This document shows, in pieces, positions 9,766 to 19,400 of a DNA stretch of 28,927 bases; within the stretch, counting starts at the first letter, position 1; every line of letters starts with the position of its first letter. The notes under the pieces are model-generated. The model made no database searches, was not told the origin of the DNA, and saw only the letters and a program-made list of their open reading frames with translations. Both the position numbers and the translations under genes were made by a program. Origin of the DNA: Glomus cerebriforme (lineage: Eukaryota; Glomeromycota; Glomeromycetes; Glomerales; Glomeraceae); contig QKYT01000303.1 in NCBI GenBank assembly GCA_003550305.1, positions 7,952 to 36,878 of the forward strand, given 5' to 3'.

Positions 9766-11938
9766 CTAATGCTGAGCCCCTGCTTCCCCCCCTCCTTGCC
9801 CTCCTTCGGGACTAATTCCTAATAATTCTGGTGGAAGATTTCTACTCCAAGGACTGCATTTCAAAGTATCAATGTCTGGGATTTCGGGTACATTTGGTAA
9901 ATAGAAGAATGCAACTGCAATAAGAAGATAAGAAACCTAAAAAAAAAAAAAAATAATAAGTAAATTTTACTTAAAATCCTTGTATGTTACTAAAAAATAC
10001 TTACTATAAGCATATAACCTTCCAACCAATTGGCTTTACCATCTGCAACTAAATAATTTACAATCAACACCGCACAAGCTAATACACAAATTTCCAATGT
10101 GTTGAAATCTAATGTCAATGGTCTTGATGTAATCCATCCGACAAGTACAAGAACCGGTGTGACTAAAAGTGCAATTTGCTTTTATCCAAACATATATAAT
10201 ATCATTAATTATTAATTATTATATAAATAAAAATATCCTTATTTTTTTTTAAATAATTAGATTAACTTACAACTGATGTATTAAGAATTAAACCGACAGC
10301 AGTATCAACTTTATCTTCAGAGGCTTCTTTAATAGCATCGTAATGTTCCATGAAATTGGATACGACTAATTTGAAAAAAAAAAATTTAATTAATATAAGA
10401 AAAAAAAGAGTTTCTATCTACAATTATGAAGTATTATACGTACCACAGAGGGGCAAAAGAACCATTCCAATAAATCCGTTACCAAGATGAAAACTATGAC
10501 CCAATTGTTCAATACTTGTAACTAAATACCTCGAACACACAGTGATACCTGAAATAGAAGCGACAATTCTATAAAAAGCAAAGTTCATTTGAGTGAATAT
10601 AATTTGTTTTGAAATTAAAATAAAATAAATGTACTTACAAAAATATATCAAATACAAGGAAATATTGTGCTTCTCTTTGATGTAGTTCAGAATGATTGAC
10701 GCTCTAAATAAATTAAGTATTTTTCTCAATCATCATTATTCTTAATAATATTCAAAAAAAATTCTTATACGAAAAAATCATACCTCATGAGCGTGAGTTT
10801 TTAATTGAAAGACTAATAATCCAGCATACACGAATAATAGAATAATAGCAGTAGCATGACTAATATTTTGTAAATCACATTCGATGTTTGTACCATTAGG
10901 AGCAGCAATTTTAAATGCTGCGGGTGTTACTAAAGCAAGAACTGCAAGAGCGAGAGTTGAAGCACTAGTAGACACAAAAAGTTGTGTATTCAAATGCGCA
11001 TTCATGGATTGACGACGTGCTCCCTTTCTTGGCCAAGATCCTGCCAAAAACACAACACCAAGAATCTATAAAAGAAATCCGTGTTTAATAATGAAATCGT
11101 ATAATATCCTTCTCAAAATTCAAAACTTCGCTCAGACATACCAATAAAATGTTACATAAAATGGCACCAAGTACAGAAGAACGGACAATCGCATATTCTT
11201 TATCCATTAAGGCATAACTCGAAATTACAAGTTCAACAAAATTTCCAGCAAAAGCATGAAGTACTGCTCCGTAAGACTAAGAAATAATAAAAAGTTTAGC
11301 TTTAGTATTTAATTTTATCAGAAAAAGTCTTTATTATTATTTTTTTAAAGAAAAAAAAAATTACCACTAGTGTTCAATACCATATATGTATGCACAGATT
11401 TTAAAGTTCACAAAGTGGTTGAAACTTAGACTATAAACATATTATGGTGTTGAACGAAATAGTAATTTGAAAATTTTCTTACCGGATGTAATCTTGCTGA
11501 AAGATCATTTATGCCCACAGACAAAATTTTCGACATAGGAACAATTGCCAAAAAGTTGAAGAAAAATAATATAGATTCATTTACACCAAATCTTTTCATA
11601 ATAATTGCAGGAGGAAGAAAAATCAATAAAAAATTTGATTTAAACATCTGTAAAACTGTTCTTGTGTTTTTGTACCATTTTACAGGACTTTTTGTAATAA
11701 TTTGATTTTTTTGCTTATTATATTTTTGTGCAGATGATTCTACATCATGAAATTCAACGTTCTCTTTCTCGTGTGCATGGTGAGCATCTTGTGGTTGGTT
11801 TAAATCATAATGTACATGACTATTTGGTTGATAATTTTGACTAGGTTCGATCAACATACTTCTTCGTGTAGAAAGATTATTATTATACGGTTCATTACCC
11901 GTTCCAGACGGATATTCGTAATATGATGGATATGACAT
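9766..11938 (-). CDS. Vacuolar-type Ca2+(cation)/H+ exchanger, CAX/VCX1 family
   Basis: A multi-pass antiporter that by family knowledge moves Ca2+ (or another cation) into the vacuole in exchange for protons. Eight exons on the - strand: 11938-11483, 11276-11142, 11065-10784, 10703-10639, 10568-10444, 10365-10271, 10178-10005, 9936-9766. The sum is 1503 bp and gives 500 aa with every junction in frame and GT-AG ends. The N-terminus (1-90) is hydrophilic, with a His-rich stretch. The first alpha repeat reads GAVLHAFAGNFVELV (155-169) and keeps G-N-x-x-E. The second reads VVSNFMEHYDAI (355-366) and keeps Asn, Glu361 and His362. Other family landmarks are SSVLGAILCNILL (185-197), HATAIILLFVY in exon 3, DTAVGLILNTSV-QIALLVTPVLV across exons 6-7, and LVADGKANWLEGYMLI (429-444). 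Both alpha repeats differ from the commonest CAX form (NATFGNAVEL, VGNAAEH), so substrate could differ; a Vnx1-like monovalent cation exchanger is an alternative. The C-terminal tail is Gly-rich and short. Confidence 0.88.
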
Positions 11939-13249
11939 GTTTGATTTAAATATTAGCTCTTTAAAAATCTAAATCTAATATTTTCTCTTCAATTAGGATG
12001 ATAAAGAATGCGGGTGGTAGGTTTGTTATATTTGTGAGGGGATTTGCAGAATGGTCTTTAAAGATATAAAATATCTGCTAGAAGAATTAGAATATAAAAG
12101 AAAATAATTTAGTACTAAATAATAAAAATATATATAGCCACCTTCTTTTTGTTCCTTTACAAACCTCACTCCTGCCAATAAAAACAATAAAAGTAAAAAA
12201 GGTTTATCTAGAAAAATATTTTATTTCCTGTCGAGAATTTTCATTTTATTTATTAAATATCGGGATATTCGTACAAAATATGCGGATCATAAATTTTGTG
12301 AAACCATGTTTTAAATTGTTGTCCATTTAAGATTTGTGCAATGCACATATATATTAAAAATTTCACATTTGTTCTTGCTATTTGTTGATATGAAAATCGT
12401 GTTCCAGGAGTTTCGGAAAATTATTTCTATCACCTGATTTAAGAATGCTATGAAAGTAAAAAAGGGTTGAATCGATATATGGGCATTAGGGGATAATTAC
12501 GTGATCGAGAAATCGCTTTTACAAATAGTATTATACTCATTCTAATGGATTCCAAAAAATTATTAATTAACGTCAACTGCACGAATCTACTAATACTTCC
12601 GCAGCCTACTTAGGAATTTTAGAGTTTTTTTTTTCCAACTATAATTTAACACTAGCCATTAGTGTCTAGCCTCAACCGATTGATGAAATTATCCTTGGAC
12701 ACAATTGTGGCGCATATTACTAGTGTCAATTGTGTAATGATTGTGTTTCGGACGAAACTCGCATACAAATCCAAATTAGAGATTCGGATGTTTCATTATA
12801 CTGATACACCTATTGTTCTAATAAAGTATACATTATAATATATTTCTCACTCAGGTGAATATATAAATATATATTATATCCATAAAAAATTAATATATAA
12901 TTGAAAAAATTAAAATTATCATTAGTATATAAAAAAGTCTGATTATATTAGTAATCAAAACTCTTTATAAGATGTTTTTATATAATTCCTAATTTTAATT
13001 TTTTTTTTTAAAAAATTTTGTTATATAAATTTAATTTTCCTTCAATAAAATCTGGTTTTACTTGTAATTATAATAAAAACTTTCAGTTTTGTTCATTTTT
13101 TTCATCAAGTAAAAATGTTTATTATAATATAAATCAGAAAAATAAAAGGATTGCTCTATTAAAAAAAGGCACTTTTGCTTTATTTTATAAATTAATATAC
13201 ATATTAAATTAACTTTTGAATTTAATTTTGCTTATAGATTTATTCTTGT
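11939..13249. other. Upstream region of the exchanger gene and gene-poor DNA
   Basis: Contains the promoter side of the exchanger (which reads leftward from 11938). No gene is supported. Small palindromes occur near 12650-12740: ACACTA-gccat-TAGTGT (6-bp stem) and ACACAATTGTG, then a second CAATTGTGT about 20 bp on. The + open frame 13018-13212 is Phe/Asn/Lys-rich and A+T-driven, so it is not called. Confidence 0.35.
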
Positions 13250-14400
13250 ATTATAAATCATCAAAAAGAATTACATGAACAAATTAAACTAATAGAATTT
13301 GGAAAGGCTTAGGAGAATTATTTTCATCCAATTGAATGGCATATATAGGATTATGATATAAACTATACTATTTCTTTGCTTTAAAACATTAATTTTTTTT
13401 TATTTAACAGACTTAAACAAAACACAATAATTTTTTAAAAGAAATTGATACTCTTAAAGCATTTGCAAAAGTTTTAGCTATAAATATTTTATATAGCAAA
13501 GTTGTGCTATTGAAGGAAATAAATTAAAAGTAGCAAAAATACAAGAAATTTGGAATTTATTAAGAAAAAATTATAACTTAAATAATTTGCTGAAAAATCA
13601 GAAAATATTATTACCTAAACCAAGTTTCCTTTTCAATAAATCAGAAAATGATAAAAATGATATTATTAAAATCTGAAATCATTTACTTGTAATTTATTTA
13701 CTTTATAATACTTTATTTAAATTACAATATGAAATTAGACTTAATAATATAAAGAAATTCATCAAATTATTTTAAAAGATACAATAAAAGACAAATTTTA
13801 AATTGGAAGAAAATAAGATCCAACATACAGAAGAGTTTCAGATGGTAGGAATAGAAGTAAATGGATTTTATTTGACAGTTTATCCAGTAAGTTTAATTTA
13901 TTAATCCTTATTTTTTTTTTAATTAAAATTTAAATAACCTAATATTTTTTGTAGGATTCAATAGAAGTATTTATATTAATAGAAAGATTTATACAATTTC
14001 ACAATAAATGCATTAAAAATAGTGATCTTTATCCAATTATAATTGCATGTCATACATATACTTTTAACTTTTCTTTATATTCATCCATTTATTGACATGT
14101 TGGTTATTCAATTATTGTATTATATCTTATTTGTAATGGTTATTTACCTACTAGTATTTTTAATACAATATAATAATGCAAATTATTTTATTGAATTATC
14201 AAAAATAAGTTTTCTCTTTATTAATTATTATACCAAAGATGCTATCTTTTCTTTGTTAAGATTTGTTTCTTATACCTCTTTATATATAATAAAGAATTAC
14301 CAATATCTTTAAAAGTAGCAATATTTTCTTTTAAAGAATCTGAAGCCAAATAGCATTAATTCAAAATGTTAATGATAGATTATGATTATGATCAATAATC
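13250..14400 (+). pseudogene. Decayed spliced gene, family not recognised
   Basis: Protein-like text in alternating + frames suggests a dead multi-exon gene. The clearest part is MVGIEVNGFYLTVYP ending at about 13889. There CCA is followed by GTAAGT, and TTTTTTGTAG at about 13947-13956 precedes GATTCAATAGAAG, so splicing would join ...LTVYP to DSIEVFILIERFIQFHNK in phase 0 (intron about 13890-13956). A further open frame at 14043-14312 (89 codons, contains MLVIQLLYYILFVMVIYL) has hydrophobic, membrane-like character. Upstream fragments (for example KELHEQIKLIEFGKA near 13264-13310) include stops and shifts. I infer loss of function; the original function is unknown. Confidence 0.35.
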
Positions 14401-14710
14401 AAGCTAATAAAGGAGGTTGGCGTTAATAATTAATATATATTTGTTAAATTATATTTTTTTCTTTAAAAAAAAAAAAATTGATATTTACAAAATTAGGAGT
14501 TTCCTTTTCTAACAAGTTTAAATATTTTCATATTATTCATATATTATTAATTGATTTAAGAACGACTTATTAAAGTTTAAAATTCTTAAAATTAAATAAC
14601 TTACATTTATAAGCTTGGGACCGGTCCAAAAAACCTTAACGGCTTTTAATAATTATGTCCATTTTGTTATAATACTTTAAGTCATTACTTAAAAAAATCC
14701 GTAAAATTTA

Positions 14711-14749
<39 letters not shown>

Positions 14750-14902
14750 CTGCAGGGCGCATCATTTAACTACTCAGTAAATCCATGAACTGCATAGTGC
14801 ATATTTCCACATAAGATAACGTAAAAATAAATTTGGTTCACAAAATTTTTGATCTTTCTTGGTAGGAATTTATTTTTTTCTTTCCTTCTTTTTAAAAAAA
14901 CA
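14401..14902. other. Upstream region of the mitochondrial NTPase gene
   Basis: A+T-rich DNA with no gene. It includes a perfect 31-bp poly-T tract at 14715-14745, listed separately, and a T-rich leader just before the start codon at 14903. Confidence 0.4.
14715..14745. repeat. Poly-T tract of 31 bases
   Basis: An uninterrupted run of T about 160 bp upstream of the NTPase start codon. Long poly(dA:dT) tracts often lie in nucleosome-poor promoters of fungi, so it may belong to the promoter; its exact length is unreliable in draft assemblies. Confidence 0.7.
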
Positions 14903-16952
14903 ATGATTCGATTTAACCGTATTACATCAAAATTTCAATTACATAATTTTACATCAAAAGAACTATATTTGACTAGATTATATTCCACAAATAGTAAACC
15001 AAATTTAATATCTCGGTTGGATAAATTAAAATTTTCTTTTATAAATGCTAGGAATCCTATTCTTTTACAAAGAAGAAATTTGAATCAAGATACTAATGCT
15101 GCAGGAGTATGGGATCCTTTTCCCGGTAATTTTCGTTACTTTACTTATCATTATCATATGCGCTTTTGAATTATTTAATTTCGTTTTGAATTCAAATCAT
15201 AAATATAGATCCTTTTCAGCCGATTGTTGAATATTCCGCAGAGACTGCACTGGGAGATGATGATGGTGAGAAAACTGATCCAAGGAAGAAGCAAAGAGTA
15301 ATAAATAAAGGAGGTGCGCATCCACCACCAAAATCCTTCTTATCACCTCGTGTAATGGATGCTGTTTTAACCACTGTGATGGGCTTAGCTGCCGTAGGTC
15401 TTGGTGGTGTGATTTATCAAACATGGTATATAAATTTAAAAATACTTTTTTTTTAGTTAAGGTAAATTCTTACAAATTTTCTTTTTTTTATAATAAGGTA
15501 TGAGTGGAATGAAAAACATAAAGTTATGTTAGCATTTACAAAGCCTGCACCATTGCTTAAATCAAGAACATCCGAATCATTTTTTGCTAGAGAAGAACAA
15601 AGAAAAATTGCAAATATTGTGGCAGGTCATGGTACAGCAAAATATTATTTACTTGTAGGTGAAAGGGGAACAGGAAAAACTCAATTAATATTAAATGCAA
15701 TGGAAAAAGTTGGACATTATGGAATTGTATTTTGTGACGCTCATTCAGATAGCGAAGTTTTTAAAACAAGGTTAGGGAAAGCTTTAAATTATACTTATAG
15801 AGAAGACTACGTTGGTCAACTTTTTGCTAGGGAAGCACCTGAAAGAGGCATGCATTTTTAAAGAGCTTTCTTTTTTGAATTCCTTTTGGTTTGAAATTTT
15901 TATTGAAATTTTTATTCTTTGCAGGGTCTGCATTGTTGGATGTTGAGAAAGCTTTAAACATGGTTGAAATAGTTGCAATTAAATATGTCAAAAGAAGAGG
16001 TCGTCCATTAGTTCTTATTATTAATAATATTCATTCATTTAAAGATGATGAAGAAGGTGAAGACTTATTGGAACTTCTTCAGCAGCGTGCAGAAGCATGG
16101 GCTGCTGCCAGACTTGTTACAACGATCTTTAACACTGATGATTATAGTGTATATGAACGGATGAGTGAGTTAGATCTGTTTTATAGATCTTTGGTATATT
16201 TAATGAATTCTAATAATGCGAAATTATTTTACATTTAATTAGAGCGAGATGCATCTCGTATGGATACGATTAGAATTAACGAGTTGTCACATGATGATGC
16301 TGTAAGATTATTGAAAGAAAAATGTCGTGGTCGTAACTCAGATGAAGAAATCGAAGATATTATCAAAAATCGTATTGGGGGTCGTCTTTCCTATGTAAAT
16401 CGACTAGGAAGAGAAGAAAATATTAGTGGTAAGTAAAAAAAAAAGTCCGAATTTAAAATTCCGCAGAATAAAAATTTCTTTTATAAATTAAATACTTTAG
16501 ATACCGCAAGTCTACTTGAAAACGAAGAAAGATCATGGATTATAAGTCAAATTGGATTAATTCCAGATTTTGAAGAAACAGCATTTGATAGTCAAAAATA
16601 TGCATCATGTGCATGGAAATTAATTAGTGCTATAGTAAGATCTGAAGAAAAAAGATTATCAGTAAATGAATGTAGAGTCATTACGGGAAATCCAAAATGG
16701 ATAGAAATGTTAGATCATGATAATATTATTATGATTGACGAAAAAGGTTATGTTAAAGCTGATTCAAAAATTTTACAAAATATTTTTGAAGAATTTGTTA
16801 ATTCTGAAGAATTTGATGATTTATTAAATAACGTTTGTGAAAGAGTTGAAGAAGTTGATAAAGAACAAAGAACAAGAGAATTGATATGGAGTAAAAAGAA
16901 TGATCAAGTTATTAGATTTGGGCAACCAAAGAAAGAAGGTTGGCTTTGGTAA
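14903..16952 (+). CDS. Mitochondrial membrane-anchored P-loop NTPase (AAA_16-like, C-terminal winged-helix-like)
   Basis: Six exons: 14903-15125, 15209-15425, 15498-15847, 15925-16164, 16243-16428, 16501-16952 (1668 bp, 555 aa). The start ATG gives a basic, Arg-rich N-terminus with RLYSTNS near residue 25-31, typical of a cleaved mitochondrial presequence. One hydrophobic segment lies at about 124-145 (VMDAVLTTVMGLAAVG region). The NTPase domain follows: Walker A GERGTGKT (201-208), Walker-B-like PLVLIINNIH (291-300), and a sensor-like stretch VTTIFNTDDY (328-337). Residues about 407-500 look like a winged helix (KLISAIVRSEEKRLSVNEC, then DHDNIIMIDEKGYV). Intron 3 (15848-15924) starts with GC, not GT; it is the only join I find that keeps frame and removes the stop at 15859-15861. 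Walker B ends in Asn where most P-loop enzymes have Asp/Glu; I recall fungal relatives with a similar Asn. Role unknown; possibly inner-membrane or nucleoid quality control, which is inference. Confidence 0.82.
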
Positions 16953-18110
16953 TTTATATATGGAATTATTAGAATTATATATTATTTATTTATATTTTGT
17001 TTATTGTATTTGTTTTTAATTAAATTTGATGTTAAAATTTCCGATGTTATAATTTTAATTTAGATTCTATTGATTTAGTAATAATCAATTAGTTTTTAAA
17101 AATTTTGTTAAACGGCATTTAGTGCATTCCACGTGCTTTGGCCAGAATTATGGACGCTTTGGCATTAAGAAATTAATATATTTACAAATAAAATAGTGAC
17201 AAATAGATTTGGATCATATTATAGGGGCATAGGGCCTTAAAATGTTTTTGCTATTCTTGCCTGCTCTACAACTTTACTTAATGAGTTAAGTAAGGTTTAA
17301 AAATATGATTTTTAATTTTTTAAAAATATAAAATATAAAGAAATTTAAAAATTTTTTTCAATATTATATTATTAAATAAGAATAAATGTACTGTATGTAT
17401 AACAGATAACAACCTAGGAAAATTATGATAATTCGGCCAAATTTATAGTGCCGGCCAAAGTTAGAAAATTTGTGTAATATATGTATAAAAGTAACGAAAA
17501 ACACTTTTACCAAAATCATAACTACCAAATTTATAATTCTACCTGCGCAACAAATTTGACCAGAATTATAAATACTGAGATTTCCAGATATCACTTTCTT
17601 CTCAGTTTGTTTTAATTGCTTTCAAGTTTTTTTTTTGCATTTATAAGAAGAATAATAAGTTTATCCATAGTTTTAGCATAGTTGATTATAAGATTTGAAT
17701 ATAATTACTTCAAGTTACACTATTTAATAATATAATTAATAATATAATTTAAATGATCAGATAATTTACAGATATAGGAATAAACTTCAAACTTTATAGT
17801 TTATCCAATATTAGAATTTTCAATTCCAACTTCTAGGTATTAATATATTACATGTTTTTGCAATTTTTTTTAAGAGATTTATATACATTAATGGAAAAAT
17901 ACCTTATACAGTCAGATTCCTATTTAATTTTCTCCTATATAATCACACCTTTTTATAAGCACCGATTTTTATGTAACCAATTTAGTTAGTTAAAAAACCC
18001 TTTTTTAATCATATACATATTATAATCACTATTACTAAAAATAATTGTAACATATATATTAGTTTTATTAATATAAAATAAAATCCCTTTATAATCACGT
18101 ATTAGCAGAT
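16953..18110. other. Gene-poor DNA with GGCCAAA/GGCCAGAATT repeat fragments
   Basis: The 3' flank of the NTPase gene followed by A+T-rich DNA. Between 17134 and 17560 lie dispersed short motifs of one kind: CTTTGGCCAGAATT (17136-17149), GCTTTGGC (17156-17163), TTCGGCCAAATTTATAG (about 17432-17448), CCGGCCAAAG (about 17451-17460) and TTGACCAGAATTATAAAT (about 17556-17573). They look like pieces of a dispersed element; the same TGGCCAGAATT occurs at 28147-28157. No gene is called; the - strand frame 17364-17594 is rejected. Confidence 0.4.
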
Positions 18111-18590
18111 ATGTTACTGGAGTCATCTAACCATAATAATACAGTTTACTTTAAAAATAATTCTTTAGATCTTCCAAATATTTCCTTAGAGAATCATGGT
18201 AAATATGACATTATTTCCAATAGCAAGAAAAAAAGGACTGGAGGAAAGAAGTCAAAGTTTAAGTACACGTTAGCTTTGCTAGCATTATCTATTGAGACTC
18301 AACTAATTCTAACTTTAAAGAAGAATACAAACAATATGGATGTATTGTATAAAAAGATGGTCAAAAAAAGTACAAAAATTTTACTAGATGAAAAAAAAAA
18401 CGTTATTCTGAAAATAACTTGCCTATTTCCTAAGAAAACTTTTACAAAACTCATTAATTCCCATATTGAACTTGATAGCATTAGAAAACTTCTTCTCAAG
18501 TTCTTTTATATAAATTACTATATCCTCATAACTCATGTTTTTTTTAATGTGCCCTTCATATTTAAGTCCTGTGAATCTTGCAAGTCCTAA
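18111..18590 (+). CDS. Uncharacterised 159-aa ORF, possibly a repeat-family fragment
   Basis: ATG at 18111 opens 159 codons to TAA 18588-18590, unusually long for such A+T-rich DNA, with a balanced composition. It has a basic segment (SKKKRTGGKKSKFKYTLALL, about residues 39-58), a Lys-rich middle and a C-terminus ending CESCKS. There is no signal peptide and no domain I recognise. It stops just 10 bp or so short of the - strand retrotransposon relic, so it may be the truncated remnant of another repeat or the spliced-off part of a larger gene. The opposite strand also reads 50-60 codons (YEDIVIYIKELEKKFSN) here, so the strand is not certain. Confidence 0.35.
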   Translation: MLLESSNHNNTVYFKNNSLDLPNISLENHGKYDIISNSKKKRTGGKKSKFKYTLALLALSIETQLILTLKKNTNNMDVLYKKMVKKSTKILLDEKKNVILKITCLFPKKTFTKLINSHIELDSIRKLLLKFFYINYYILITHVFFNVPFIFKSCESCKS

Positions 18591-18599
18591 GAAACTTTG

Positions 18600-19400
18600 T
18601 TTAGAGCTACCAGATTATTACATTCAGAAGTAATATTTACATAATTCACCTCAAGTTTATTTTTGACCTTATACATAATGATCAAAATAATATATTTTTT
18701 TCCATTAAGAGAAATCTTTAGCTTATTAGTATTTTAATCCATTGCATATCTGTATTTCTTTAAAAGTTAGTTAAAAAATATTAGTATCAGCTTATGATAT
18801 CTTATAACAACAAAATTTTTATGAATAGTACATTTTGAGAGCTAGAGTGATTGGCAAACTGCGAACAACTTCAACAGATTCAATTAGAACAGTAGCAATA
18901 ATACTAAGATCGTATATTTCAGATTTATTAATTTTAACTCCTATATGTTCAATGATATTTTCTGTTATAATGAGGTTTAGCTCTAGAATCGAAAGTCATA
19001 GTTGGGATTTTTAAACACTTGATTTTACACTTTACAGTTATGATACTTGTAAGTGATTTCTTTTTTTTTTGACAAAATCGATCTCCATCAGACTATTCAA
19101 ATAGTCTTTTTTCTCTAAGCTGGACTTATCTAGAATTGAATCTTTGAAAAATGATAAGATATTATTTGAAAATTTTATCTTTTTCTATACAGAAACTATT
19201 TATTTAAGTATAATAGGACTAGAATCTTGAAAAAAATATATAGGAAAGATTAATTTAAAATCACTTAAGAGAACTTTACAAATAGTTTCCTCTAGTGGAG
19301 TTTCTCTTAATATGATGCTAGATATTTCTTTAATAGATGATTTCTTAAAGCTAAACTTCTGCTTTACTTTTTTTTTATCTTGATAATATTAACAGTAATA
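18600..19400 (-). pseudogene. Aspartic protease (pro) relic of an LTR retrotransposon
   Basis: The - strand continues the gag relic into a retropepsin-like region. About 19050-18960 reads IITVKCKIKCLKIPTMTFD followed by SRA, where retroviral proteases have the catalytic D-S/T-G-A triad; here Gly is replaced by Arg. After a frame change it reads ENIIEHIGVKINKSEIYDL and SVEVVRSLPITLA (about 18955-18845). Nearer 18780-18620 comes LLKKYRYAMD, stop, NTNKLKISLNGKKYII and MYKVKNKLEVNYVN. The order and spacing fit Rhizophagus Ty3-type gag-pro polyproteins as I remember them. Stops and frameshifts make it inactive. No reverse transcriptase follows: the relic ends around 18600, so the element is truncated at its 3' side. 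Confidence 0.5.

Noticed and set aside
11511..11705. 64-codon + frame
   Set aside because: Exact antisense shadow of exon 1 of the cation exchanger.
15197..15424. 75-codon - frame with His-rich text
   Set aside because: Antisense shadow of exon 2 of the NTPase gene, which has in-frame splice junctions on both sides.
17364..17594. 76-codon - frame
   Set aside because: No homology-like pattern; it covers the GGCCAAA repeat fragments and is probably noncoding.
18299..18499. 66-codon - frame opposite the 159-codon ORF
   Set aside because: Phe/Ser-rich shadow of a Lys/Asn-rich + strand frame.
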